Below are positions 23,399 through 34,829 of a stretch of 64,000 nt of DNA, in pieces; positions within the stretch are counted from its first letter, which is position 1; every line of letters begins with the position of its first letter. The notes under the pieces were generated by a model. The model saw only the letters and a program-made list of their open reading frames with translations. It was not told the DNA's origin and did not search any database. The stretch is from Haplomitrium mnioides (Eukaryota; Marchantiophyta; Haplomitriopsida; Calobryales), in NCBI GenBank assembly GCA_049999725.1, contig JBNGIS010028758.1, forward strand, positions 58,730-122,729, given 5' to 3'. Made by a program: the position numbers and the translations under genes.

Positions 23399-25125
23399 GA
23401 ACACAAGTCCACTCATTTCAATCAAAGAATCATAGAGCACGCTCTTTGTCCTTTGCTATCCCCTTGCACAAGATATTTGACAACACCTCTTGATCGACCT
23501 CTCAACCTCTAAACTCGCAGCGTCTTCAATAATGCATATGTGCACACCTTGGTACACATCCACGCTTCGCTAATCGCACTAATTGCCTCTAGATTAAGAC
23601 TTGAATCACAAGGCGTTGCCGACATTATCGACCAAGCATCAGCGCACAACTTGTACACTTCCGCACCTCCTCAAATGCACCGCCCCTCAACACTTTGATG
23701 TGAGGACTATCTATACTCCAAACTTGTGTCACCTCGCTTTTGGCTTGCCATCCCCACCCCTACTTTGTCGTTCTTGTTTTTGCATCTTGTGGTGGTAAGG
23801 AGGGCCACGGTTGTAATGATAGTCTAGTGGTTCTTGAAGATAACTAATTCTTGGTGTGGCCATACTTGTCCTGAGGATGCTGATGATCGGCCAGATTCGA
23901 TTAGAGGGACTCATCGCATATCGAGAAGAATGATTCGATGAAGATGAGATTGGCGCGAGTCCGAAAAGTTGATCTGGCAAAGCCAAACTCGGCATAGATC
24001 CGAACAAAATCTAGGTCTCGTCTAAAGGGGAATATCAGTTTAACCTGATAGAGCCGATCAGCTTGGACCGTCAATGATAGACCCCACTCATCCTTGGTGA
24101 ATCCCGATTAGCGATGGTAGACCCGATGATCAACTGTAGCTTTCAATTGTCAACCGTGATAGTTGACTCCTCCCAATAAAGCATTGCCCGCTATCGTCTT
24201 CCAACTAGAAGTTGGACCACCCCGCCCATCGGACAAGTACAACTTCGTCTCGTCAACTCCGCAACTTGTCAGACCCGATGGAAACGAAAAAACTTTGAAA
24301 GAAGGACTGCGAAAGACCTGACAAGCCTGATCAGATCCGATAGGTGATGACAGACCTCGATGAGGGATTCCACCTCTGATGTTTTTTTTGGTGGTCAACT
24401 GTGATAATTAACTTCTTCCGATGGAGTGCCACCCTACGCCATCTTCTAAGTGGAAGTTGGACCGCCACGCCCATCGAAAAAGTACCGATGTGGTATAATC
24501 AACTCCCATGCTTTGATCAACCCCGATGCTACCAACAAAGCTCCGACAGAAGAAAGACTTTCAAAGACCAAAATCTGCTCAGACCTTGATGAAGCCGGCT
24601 AACACCTGATCGATCTATGCGTCCACTGACCCCTTTCGTGTCATTGCTGCCTTTCACTGGTCGTCACATCCTTCATTCGATGCTCGTCGTGCTAGGAGCA
24701 CCTTCCCTTCTTCTTCGCTATCGAGCCATGCCATTGTACCAATAGTTAAGAATAATCAATGGAGCTCCTTGCCTTACCTTAAGCTGTTCTTTCCTAATGT
24801 TGGTCTGTTGATTGTATCCAATTCCCCTCATCTTCCTCATCTGGCCCAGAATAATCCAATTCTTAAGTCGGCTACTTCTTAGCCTCATTAGGAGTCTCTT
24901 TGCCACATCTCTGGAGAGCGTCCGGTCCTTCCACCGTCTTGGTCTGAATTTCCGCGTTCCGATGACCTTCCGAACAACTAGTTGGAACAATCCCCTCTCC
25001 TTATCACCGATCTAGAATACCCCGATGACTCTGGAGTATCTTTGTGCCTAGAAGCAAAGAACTGCTCTAATGATCCCTCTGATTTCTCCAATTTTTTCAT
25101 TAGTACCTCAAATCACAGGCTAATA

Positions 25126-25138
25126 TAACTCCCCTTCT
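25126..25138 (-). other. Polypurine tract of family B
   Basis: Minus strand AGAAGGGGAGTTA directly before the 3' LTR of the inner family B copy, the expected place for plus-strand priming. Element D has the similar AAGGGGGAGTTA at 48431-48442. Confidence 0.65.
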
Positions 25139-25309
25139 AATTGCGAAGCAACCCATCAAGCACCTTCTTCTCTCAGCATCCTTCATCTAGGTGTCTTTTG
25201 TTTGCTCCTTCTCAACACAGTATATTCACATATGGTACAACTTCCTAGCTGTCTATCCTATACACACCTCAGCCGTCCTCTTGAGCCATCATCGGCCTCC
25301 TTCATCTTC

Positions 25310-25666
25310 CTCCTCTACTATATACCTCTTGAGGCAATTGTAATGGATTCGATTTGCGATTTTATCACCTTCTATTATCTCTATCTCCGTGGACCCATTT
25401 TGATATAGTCAAGTGAGAACAAAAAATCCCATCCACCTCATGTGCAACTTCCCTGGGAAATGCACAAATCCGCTGTTGTACAATAGCACCAAATTTCCCT
25501 CATGAACATCCATCGGCTTCAGCCTCTTATCATGTTGCCCCTTCCGTAACTTTTGCTGGTGCTTCACTTGGTCGTGCGCTTGCTCCCAATTCTCCTCCAA
25601 CTCCTCCAGTTGGTACAATCTCTCTCTCTTGCTTGATTCCTCTACTAGTCTCTTCTCGAAAATCAT
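25310..25666 (-). pseudogene. Integrase C-terminus of family B
   Basis: Minus strand. An 85-codon frame has a Gln/Lys-rich helix (KHQQKLRKGQHDKRLK) followed by VHEGNLVLLYNSGFVHFPGK, the pattern of the gypsy integrase C-terminal domain. After a stop the next frame still reads like the end of such an integrase (IEIIEGDKIANRIHYNCLK) down to about 25310. No integrase core, RNase H or reverse transcriptase lies between it and gag, so most of pol is deleted. Confidence 0.75.
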
Positions 25667-26007
25667 GCCACAAAACTAACAAGTACTAGAAAGCACTTAC
25701 AAAATAACACACGCACCCTTGTACAGAGTCAAAACATTGGATTCTTCTTTGGGTCCCACACAAAAGTTGAGTCCCTACTTTCTTGATCAGGTTGGATACC
25801 CGATCTACACAACGTGTCGTGCTGCCTTTCTTTCCTCTTATTCAGGCCACTTTGCTAGCCCTTCTCCCTCAGCCTTGGGCTACTCACAATATACACACCC
25901 TTGTCAGAAACGATAAAATTATGTTCAACATAGGTTACTAGTGGGGTGCTTGTCAACTTCGCCTCCATGACTAGCAACTCTTGGTGTCAGCTTAAGATAA
26001 GCTTCTT

Positions 26008-27480
26008 TTATGGCTCAAGGTGAGATGCATCTTCCGAGAAGCTCCGGTCTTGTAGGATGCAGCTTCCCATCTGAGGTGGCCTCCCCTCCTCCACTTGCGG
26101 GGATTCTAACCCAACTGCAATATGGGGTTGATCGTTCAAACTGCACTCTGTTGGATATGACAGTGTCCATTGCCCTTCTATTTTTGGTTCTGGGCCACAA
26201 CAGTCCTTGTCCGCTAGCGTCGACTCTACCACGTGGCGATATCTTAACTCACTAGCATGCTGAAGCCGATCATCGAGGGTGCCCCCAATCGAGTATGCTG
26301 GTTGCCACTCCCCTTCTAGTTCTGCTTCAGCCCAAATGATGCATGGAGTAGGTGTCTGCGCCTATGTCGTGGATGCTTCCACCTCCCTTAGCTCATTTGG
26401 ATCGCCTAGCAATTTTTGCTCTAGGACATCCTGCAGAGTCTCTTTGGCTGCCCTCTCCTTCATTGTCGCCTCCAAGGCTTCAGTCAATTCTCCCACCTCT
26501 TCTTGATGCGTCTGACAGAACCAAGTGGGGCCTTCCCCTTCATAGTTTGAACCACTATGGAAGGGCAGCACTTGAGTCGCAACCATCTTGGCCTTTCACC
26601 CCTTTGTTTTGCTTTCCTTGCGGCGTGAGTGTCGATCCTTTTGATCCTTGGTTCCCTTCTTGAGCTTGCCCGGTTGGTAGTACTTCGACCCTGATCTGGC
26701 CACCACTCGATAACAATCATCTGATCCGAAGGTCTTCCAGTCTGGTAGTGCCACTTCCTCTTCTCTATATTGAAAATGCACCGTAGCTAGTTGAACATAA
26801 TCGTGTCTCCATGGTTCAGGACAACTGACTGACACGTGTCCTGGCTGGCCACAATTCCAGCAGATTATGATGATTGGTTTTGGTGGCATGTTTGCTGCCC
26901 ATCCCCCTAACTGTCTAGACTCCATACTTGGAGGTGCTCCTCACAGGGAACTTCACCCTCCAACTACCTCTAAAGCGATTCCTGTGAGGAGTTTGTGCAT
27001 TTCCTCTATCCTTGACATTAACTCTGCTATGGGGGCTTCACTCTCTTTGGTAGCCTTCTTGCTCTTTTTCTCCTTTCTCGTTTTCTTCCTCTGCGAAGAG
27101 CTCTCATTATAAGAGCTGCTACTATCGGAGTCATTGTCTCTTTCAAAAGTGGATGTAAAGCTCTTCTATGTCTCCTCATTGATGCATGAACTGTTTGAAG
27201 AGTACTCCGACACATACGTAGCCCTTTGTTTCTTTCGGGAGTGGGTATGGCTCATCCCAACAATAGGATGGGATAGCTTTTACTCCCTTGGAGGACTTGT
27301 ACTTGCATCACCGGGAATTCCTAAAGAAGGTACCCGGTTAGCCATTGCAGCAACACTCAAGGGTAGCTCTACCCACAAGTCAATGCCCTCCTCCACGCTT
27401 GTCTTAGTTTTCTCCAAGTTCAGCGCCTGTAATTTAAGGGAATTTCCTAGCTCAAAACAACTATATTGCTTCAAGGCTCC
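26008..27480 (-). pseudogene. gag pseudogene of family B, right copy
   Basis: Minus strand, several frames. From the 5' side: a short leader frame (27280-27474), a Ser-rich then Lys/Arg-rich segment (27027-27215), a zinc knuckle with all ligands (CWNCGQPGHVSVSCP, CX2CX4HX4C, about 26815-26865), and an acidic segment with EVGELTEALEATMKERAAKE (26362-26586). It is broken by stops and frameshifts. I did not recognise a clear capsid domain. The plus-strand frames here are shadows. Confidence 0.65.
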
Positions 27481-27580
27481 TAGCTTCTAGCGCCACTAAC
27501 TCCACATGATTCCAAGCAAAAACCCTTCCAAGAAACTAAACCGGTTCCGAGTTGATCTTAGGTTCTTGCGAACCTTTGCC

Positions 27581-27596
27581 CTCCTTCTAGCGCCAA
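27581..27596 (-). other. Family B primer-binding site, right copy
   Basis: Minus strand TTGGCGCTAGAAGGAG, a few bases inside the 5' LTR (27604-29977). It sets the strand and 5' end of the element. Confidence 0.6.
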
Positions 27597-27603
27597 AAAA
27601 CTA

Positions 27604-29977
27604 TGTTGCCCCTTTCTCTTTGGCCTTAGTTTAGGAAGAGATTACTGTTAAGGAAGGGGAGCGACAAGGTTCAATAGGGTCTTTTATAAGACGACCTAGA
27701 CCCCGATTTATCTCTTTCTCCCCATGCACAACCTCAAGCCAAGATCAGACCCACTCGGATCTTGTCTTTCTAGCAACCGACCGTTCATGCCAGAGAATGG
27801 CTTGCAAATCTTCATATGTAACTCATTTCAAAGAGAAGAATACTTACAAGACTACTCTAAAGAGCTGAACACACTCCCACATAGAAAATACACAGGGGCT
27901 AGCCACTCCAACACCCTTTCTACACCCTCAACGCACTCTCTATGTACTCTACCGAGCCTCTAGCACTTATTTACAACTATAGAACAAGGACTACAAGCAT
28001 ATCTACACTATATACTCGACAGAAGCACATAGCGCCATCGGCCAGCGACTCCAGACACCACATAAGTCTCCCCCGCGATGCTTCACACTTCGGCCCACCC
28101 TTTCATGCACACATCACTAGCTAGTTTATACCCTCCGTTGTAGAGGGGCTTGGATTCACTTCCGCAAGCTTGGAAGTGGTCTGATTAACTTCCACCCCTA
28201 GAAGACAAACCTACCGACTATTGGAACACACTCCACCCAAAACCTCGACTGGATCTCCTCCATAGTGTGCGGGCACTAACGCAGCCATCCCTTGCCTTCG
28301 GCTTCCCCTTGAAGTCCAAAACTAGCAACACCTTTTGAGTGCTAGTGGGGCTGAATCTCCTACACAATCCCAACTCACTAGTCCATGTAGAACACACTCT
28401 CTTCTCTTTCGAGTATCGATTCCCCTCTGAACGTTTGTCCACCCTTCGGAATGAGTTCACTTGGATTGCTTGAGCCTCTATAGCCTCCCGCTTAGCAATT
28501 CTTGGTGCCTCTCCAGTCCACCTCCACTTCTTTGGCCTCCGAACGCAAATCTACTTGCTTCAATCAAAGAATCACATAGCACGATCTCTGTCCCTCACTA
28601 TCCCATTGCACAAGATCTTCGACGACACCTCTCAATCGACCTCTCAACCTCTAGGCTTGAAGTGTCCTCAACAATGCATATGTGCACGCTTTAGTACACA
28701 CTCACACTTCGTTAATTGCACTAATCGCCTCTATATTAAGACTCCAATCACAAGACGTTGCTGGCATTATCGACCAAGCATCAATGCACAACTTGTACAC
28801 TTCCACGCCTTGAAACAACTAATCTAGCAAAGCCAAACTTGGTGCAGATCCGAACAAAATCTAGGTTTGGTCCAAAGGGGAATATCGGTTTGACCCGATA
28901 GAGCCGATCGACTCAGACCATCGACGGTAGACCCCGCTCATCCTTGGTAAATCCTGATTAGCAACGACAGACTCGATGATCAACTGTAGCTTTCGATGGT
29001 CAACCCTGATAGTTGACTCCTCCCAATAGAGTGCCGCCCACTACCGCCTTCCAACTGGAAGTTGGACCACCCCGCCCATCGGAAAACTACAACTCTATCC
29101 TGTCAACTTTGCAACTTGTCAAGACCCGATGGAAACAACAAAACTTTTTCATAAGAAAGGATGTGGAAGACCCAATAAGCCTAATCAGATTCAATAGGTG
29201 ATGCCAGACCCCGATGAGGGATGCTAGCTTTGATGGTTTTTTCTAGTAGTCAACTCCAATGATTGATTTCTTCCGATGGAGCGCCGCCCTACGCCGTCTT
29301 CCAAGTGGAAGTTGGACCGCCACGCCCATTGGAAAAGTACTAATGTGGTACAGTCAACTCCCCTACTTTGACCAACCCCGATATTACCAACAAAGCTCCG
29401 ATAAAAGAAAGACTTCCGAAGACCAAAATCTGCTTAGATTGATGAAGCTCGCTAACACCTGATCGATCTGCGTGTCCACTGACCCCTCTAGTGTCATTGT
29501 TGCCTTCCACCGATCGTTGCATCCTTCATTCGATGCTGGTCGTGCTAGGAGCACCTTCCTTTCTTCTTCACTATCGAGCCCAACCACTGTACTGATAGTT
29601 AAGAATAATCAATGGAGCTCTTGCCTTACTTTAAGCTCTCCTTTCTTGACATCGGTCCATTGATTCTATCCAATTCCCTTGATCTTCCTCATTTGGCTCT
29701 GCATCATCCAATTCTTAAGTCGCTTCCTTCTTAGCCTCATTGCGAGTCTCTTTGCCACATCTCTGAAGAGCGTCCTGTCCTTCCACCATCCTGGTCATGA
29801 TTTCCACATTCTGATGACCTTCCGAACAACTAATTGGAACGATCTCCTCTCCTTATCACGGATCTGGAATACCCTGATGACTCTAGAGTATCTCTGTGCT
29901 GAGAAGCAAAGAACTACTCCGATGATGCATCCGATTTCTCCAATTTTTTCATTAGTGCCTCAAATCACTGGCTCACA
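27604..29977 (-). repeat. 5' LTR of family B, right copy
   Basis: 2374 bp from (window strand) TGTTGCCCC to CACTGGCTCACA. It matches 14805-25125 without A2 and the solo LTR at 42759-45184. It lacks about 300 bp present in the left LTR near 23660-23960. It keeps the uninterrupted form of the A2 insertion site near 28540. Its right end abuts satellite B-monomer sequence (AGTAAGTAGTACACC). Confidence 0.82.
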
Positions 29978-31978
29978 AGTAAGTAGTACACCTCACACAA
30001 TAGCTTTGGTTGAGCGGAGGCACACTAGTGTCAACTATATAATGAGTTTTGGAGAAGTCAGTAGTACACATCAAGTACCCACTTGGTTGAAGGGACACAA
30101 ATAAGTGATAGGTACACAATGAGTCTGGAGAAATGAGCAATACGCATTAGGTAACCAATTTGGTTGAGTGGAAACAAAATTTTCACAAATATACAATGAG
30201 TGTTGAGAAGTGAGGAGTACATATCATGTAACAACTTTGGTTGAGTGAGTAGTACATGTCACGCAACCGCCTTCGTTGAGGGGAGGCAAATCAATATCAA
30301 CAACATAATGATTTTTGAAGAAGTGAGTAGTACACATCAAGTACCCATTTGGTTAAGGAGAGACAAATAGGTGACAAGTACACAATGAGTTTCAAGAAAT
30401 GAAGAGTACACATTAGCTAACCACTTTTGTTGAGTGGAAACAAAATTGTCACAAGTTCACAATAAGGTTAGAGATGTAAGGAGTACATATCATTAACCAC
30501 TTTGGTTGAGGAGAAACATAAAGGTGACAAACACGCAACAATTTTGGAGAATAGAGTGGTACACATCCCACAATCGTTTAAGTAGTGAGTAGTACATATT
30601 TGAATTTCCACTTTGGTTGAAGGGATACAAATAGGTGATAGTTACACATGTCATTTTGAGAAATAAGGACTCACTTTTGGTAACCACTTTGGTTCAGTGG
30701 AAATATTATTGTCACAAGTACACAATGAGTTTGGAGCTATGAGGGTTACCCATCACGTAACCACTTTGGATGAGAGGAAACATAAAGGTGAGAAATAAAA
30801 ATTGAGCTTGGAGAAGAAAGTAGCACAAATCGTGCATCCGCTTTTGTCAAGGGAAGGAAAATCAGTGTCTACTACATAATGAGTTTTGGAGAAGTGACTA
30901 GCATACAATAAGTAACCACATGGTTGAGGGGAGAAAAATAGGTGATAGGCACACAATGAGTTTTGAGAAATGAGCACACATCAACTAGGGTAGTACATAA
31001 ACATGGGAAATATAAACGTCACAAATACACAATGAGTTTGTGGAATTGAGTAGTACACATCATGTAAACGCTTTGCTTTAGAAGAAACATAAACATGACA
31101 AACACACAATGAGATTGAGAAATGGTACTATACAAATCACATAAGTGAGGAAAATTAGTGTCAAGTGCATAATAAGTTTTGGAGAAGTGAGTAGTATACA
31201 TCAAGTACCCACTTTGTTGACACAAGACAAATATGTGATAGGTAGACAATAAGTTTTGAGAAATAAGGAGTACACATTAGATCACCAGTTTGGTTGAATG
31301 AAAACATAACTCTCACAAGTACATATTGGTTTTGGAGAAGTGAGGAGTATATATCATGTAACCTCTTTGGTTGGGGGGAATCATAGAGGTGACAAATACA
31401 CAATGAGCTAGGAGAAGAGTGTAGTACACATCACGCAACCGCGTTTGTTGAGGGGAGGCAATTCAGTATCAACTACATAATGAGTTTTGGAGAACTGAGT
31501 AGTACACATCAAGTACCTGCTTGGTTGACAAGAGACAAATAGGTTGTAGGTACACAAGGAGTTTTGTAAAATGAGGAGTGCACATAAGGTAGCACTTTTA
31601 GTTGAGTGGAAACATAATTGTCACAAGTACACAAAGAGTTTGGAGAAGTGTGGAGTACACATCATGTAGTTGCTTTGGTTGAGGGGAAACATAAAGATGG
31701 CAAACACACAATTAGTTGGGAGAAGTAAGTATTGCACATCATGCAATCCCTTTGGTTGAGGGAAGGCAAATCAGTGTCAACTTCTTGATGAGTTTTGGAG
31801 AAGTGAGTTGCACACATCAAGTACTCACTTAGCTGAGGGGAAACAAATAGGTGACAAGTACACAATGAGTTTGGAGAAATAAGGAGCACATATTAGGTAA
31901 CCACTTTGGTTGAGTGGAAACATAATTGTTTCAAGTACACAATGAGTTTTGGGAAATGAGGAGTACACATCATGTAAC
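29978..31978 (+). repeat. Satellite block 2
   Basis: Same four-class array as block 1, and homologous to it unit by unit from about 11170 to 13110. Shared private variants include a B monomer with CGCTTTGCTTTAGAAGAAAC (31068) and a C monomer with TTGACACAAGACAAATATG (31216). It ends CATCATGTAAC; the last five bases, GTAAC, are the target duplication of the copia element. Confidence 0.95.
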
Positions 31979-32309
31979 TATTGAGACATCGAGCTCAATT
32001 AGGGTTACTTCTGGCTATGGGTTAGGCTCATAAGGCAACTTGGTCATTTACTAGTGTGTATTGTGTATTAGAGTAGAGCCTTATTTTGAACCGTAATTTA
32101 AGTCTTGTTATATCAACCCTATGTTTAATTTGTGAGGCTAAGGAGGTTAGCCTTGTGAGTATATAAAGCAGTGAAGGGCATTCAATTCTCACACTCTTGC
32201 GTGCTTGTTGTAGAAATACTTTTGTAATAAAGTATATGAGAAGAAGCTAATTATTTAGCTGTCATAGCTCTTTGCTATAGCTCTTTGATCTCTCTTTGAT
32301 TTATCAACA
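31979..32309 (+). repeat. 5' LTR of the copia element
   Basis: Starts TATTGAGACATCGAGC and ends TTTATCAACA. TATA box at 32160-32167. The fragment at 13111-13212 matches this LTR more closely than the 3' LTR, so that copy arose by duplication after insertion. Confidence 0.93.
32160..32167 (+). promoter_or_regulatory. TATA box in copia 5' LTR
   Basis: TATATAAA, kept in the 3' LTR at 38286-38293 (both in GTGAGTATATAAAG) although the LTRs are otherwise diverged. Confidence 0.65.
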
Positions 32310-32322
32310 TGGTATCAGAGCA
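32310..32322 (+). other. Primer-binding site, initiator Met tRNA
   Basis: TGGTATCAGAGCA directly follows the 5' LTR. It is the standard plant copia site, complementary to the initiator methionine tRNA 3' end, and is intact. Confidence 0.92.
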
Positions 32323-32615
32323 GGTTCATGAATAGAGAGCAAGATTCATAAACAAAGATCACGTTCATAAATAGAGAGCAAGATTTATGATTAGAGAGAG
32401 TGTCTAGAAAAACTTAAGTGAGTCCTCAATTGATTTGGTGCTTCTTCCAAGTTGATTCATGGTGAATCGCTAATCATATTTTATCTTCCTCCATCTGATC
32501 TTGCTCTACTATCAAGAAGCTATTATCGTGAAGATTGAAGCATTGACAGAGAAGGTTGTAGCAATTCTTCTCCTACACACCACAAAGTTAGGATTGAGCA
32601 GTTTGTCCTCTACAT

Positions 32616-33792
32616 TGTGAAGTTAGAGGCTTCGCCGGTTTCTCCTCATGTGACTTTGATGTGGAGTGCACATTGAATATGAGAGGTGGGTTGAAGTGTG
32701 GCTGAAAACATCAATTCACAACAAAATCTACAAAGTCTACCAAACATAAGTACTCAATACAAAAATATCTTGGAATACTCCACTCTTTACTCCCAATGTT
32801 CTCACACAAACACTCTTGCTCTCACCCTTCTAACTCTCAACAAACTCCTCACTCTATGAAAAACCACTCCTCAACTGCTTGCCTTCCAATGAGTCTTCAA
32901 AGTAGCTCCTCCAAGAGCTCCTCCAAGCGCTTCTCAAAAGGTCTCTCACAACTCTCAAGTCTCAAGCCTAAAATGAAAACCAAGTCCTAACTCAAGTTCT
33001 TTTTGCTCTCTCTTCTCCTTTCTTATATACTACTCTAGATAATTAATAGGAGTAAAAATAAATATTCTATCACTCTAGGTAAAGAATCCAAGGTGATTAT
33101 CTCTCTAATTATTAAATTCTAAAAGTGCTCCTCAAGTATCTCCACCTTTTGTTTTCTTCTTCAAGAAGAAGCTTCTCATTTGGAGCTTCTCTTGTCAAAG
33201 AATCTCAACAATTGATCCAAGACTTTTCTACCTTACATTTGTCTCTACAAACAATTCCTAGGATGATGCTTCAAGATTCTCTCAAAGAATAAGTCAAAGA
33301 ACAAATTGACTTTTCTTGACTTTTCTCCTCTTTAGTCTATTCTAAAAGAATCTCTATAAAGTCCCTAATACTAATTTTTTTTGCCTGTAATATACCTTGT
33401 TGGAAATATTTTCAAGTAAGCCTTTTAGATATTTAATAGCATTTGTATTTTCTAATCTTTAAAAACTCTCTGTTTTAACTTTTCTGCAGCTCACGTTTGT
33501 AACTTTTGACTGGTTATAACTTTCAGTTTACAAGATCTTTTTCACTTTTGTAAATTTGTAATAGTTACTTGAGCACTATTTTAGCCCCTTAGAAAGTTTC
33601 AGCTTCTTAACATTTCTAATACAAACAAAATTCTCTCTGTACTCAATTCTACACATATTGAAGAAAACCGATCAAATCTAAGTTTCCTCTAATAACTTTC
33701 AAATCTTCTCCATGCTTCATCATAATGCATTTCATTCTATGACAATGTTCTAATCTTATTAAAGTTCTCTCAAACCATCTCATGTCTTCATA
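32616..33792 (-). mobile_element. Solo LTR of family A inside the copia element
   Basis: The reverse complement of the family A LTR, from TGTGAAGTTAGAGGC (LTR end) to CATGTCTTCATA (LTR start, terminal base changed). No internal sequence of family A adjoins it, so it is a solo LTR, probably left by LTR-LTR recombination. The flanks (ACAT, GCAC) do not make a clear duplication. Confidence 0.88.
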
Positions 33793-33889
33793 GCACATAG
33801 CAAAGTCAAACTCTAGCGACATTTTTTTTTTGTATATCGTGATTTTGAAGGTGCTCACAAAAGATGACACATAGAGTTTTAAAATTATT

Positions 33890-34815
33890 GAAGGTTCAAA
33901 ATGGAAAATAGGATCTCTTGGATTATAAGTAATAAACTCAACTTTGGTTTATAAGAATGACCAACTTCATCAAAGGCAGAGATTTTTGGGATTTCATCAT
34001 AGGTGTTGAAGTAGAACATGTGCTAGGGCTAGCCTCATCCACTATCAAAATGCAAGCATTCATGATATATTGAAGACATTGAATACACTTTATTGACATA
34101 TCTATAAACCATTTGTCTTCATAATATCAAAATGCAAGCATTCATAATACCATTTTTCTATATTTGCTTAACATCAATGTTGATTATTAGATGATATGAT
34201 ACATATTTGTAGCAAATATACCTTAGAAAGCTTGGGATATCTTGAAAAATATATATGCATTCACATCAGATGCAAGAAAGCTAACACTATCGATGGACTT
34301 TTTCAGTCTTAGTACAAAAAGGATAACTCAATATTAATACCTATGTCTTTAAAATTAAATCACTAGTTGAACAACTAGTGAATTTAGGAGAAGATGTGAA
34401 AGGCAGTGCTATGGTGACAATGTATCTATATGGATAAGGCAAAGAATATAAACAATTTAATACATTTATAAGAACAAGGGAGGGAGCTATGTTGTTTACG
34501 CATCTAGTCTCTATATTTGTTGCAGAAGAGCTTGACTCTAGTGGAGGAGCATCATGTAGTCAAGACAACCATGAACAAGTTTTCTACTGTAATAGAGGTA
34601 GAGGTAGAGGTTATGGAAAATACGGCTCTGGAAGAGGCCATTCAAATGAAAATATGCAAAGTCAACATCATCAACAGTTATATTCATATAGCAGAGGCCA
34701 AGATAGAAAAAAGGAGAGTAATCAAAGATGCAAAGCTCAATATTAGAATTCAAGAACATATTTTTTTAAATTGTGACAAGCCAAGCAACATGCCAAGAGA
34801 CTATTACAAGATATA
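33890..34815 (+). pseudogene. gag pseudogene of the copia element
   Basis: Broken frames still read as copia gag: AWDILKNIYAFTSDARKLTL near 34225, then INTYVFKIKSLVEQLVNLGE near 34335, typical of the gag polyprotein family of plant copia. An Arg/Gly-rich stretch (NRGRGRGYGKYGSGRG) follows at about 34590. The zinc knuckle is wrecked, with one Cys left in LNCDKPSNMPRDYYK near 34770-34811. Confidence 0.75.
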
Positions 34816-34829
34816 GAATGATTTGAGAA

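Larger units (their letters stand above)
14805..25125 (-). repeat. Family B LTR interrupted by element A2
   Basis: LTR sequence is 14805-15824 and 23399-25125, about 2.74 kb without A2. It starts (window strand) TGTTGCGCC and ends near AATCACAGGCTAATA, matching the right LTR and the solo LTR at 42759. It carries about 300 bp near 23660-23960 that the right LTR lacks. Two related sub-repeats (about 24145-24330 and 24385-24570) share GGAAGTTGGACC. The undisturbed insertion site is visible in the right LTR near 28540. Confidence 0.8.
13213..29977 (-). mobile_element. Family B tandem LTR retroelement array (minus strand)
   Basis: On the minus strand the order is LTR (27604-29977), internal (25126-27603), LTR (14805-25125, split by A2), truncated internal (13659-14804), truncated LTR (13213-13658). 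LTRs alternating with internal regions are the usual product of unequal recombination between copies. Primer-site-like sequence lies at both LTR/internal joins and a polypurine tract at the other side. Coding remnants are gag with a zinc knuckle and an integrase C-terminus; reverse transcriptase is missing, so the element is non-autonomous by deletion. The right end abuts satellite at 29978. The left end is truncated, so a target duplication cannot be tested. Confidence 0.8.

Noticed and set aside
32616-33792. Frames in the copia 5' region, such as 32796-32990, as gag.
   Set aside because: This stretch is a reverse-oriented family A solo LTR; the copia gag starts after it.
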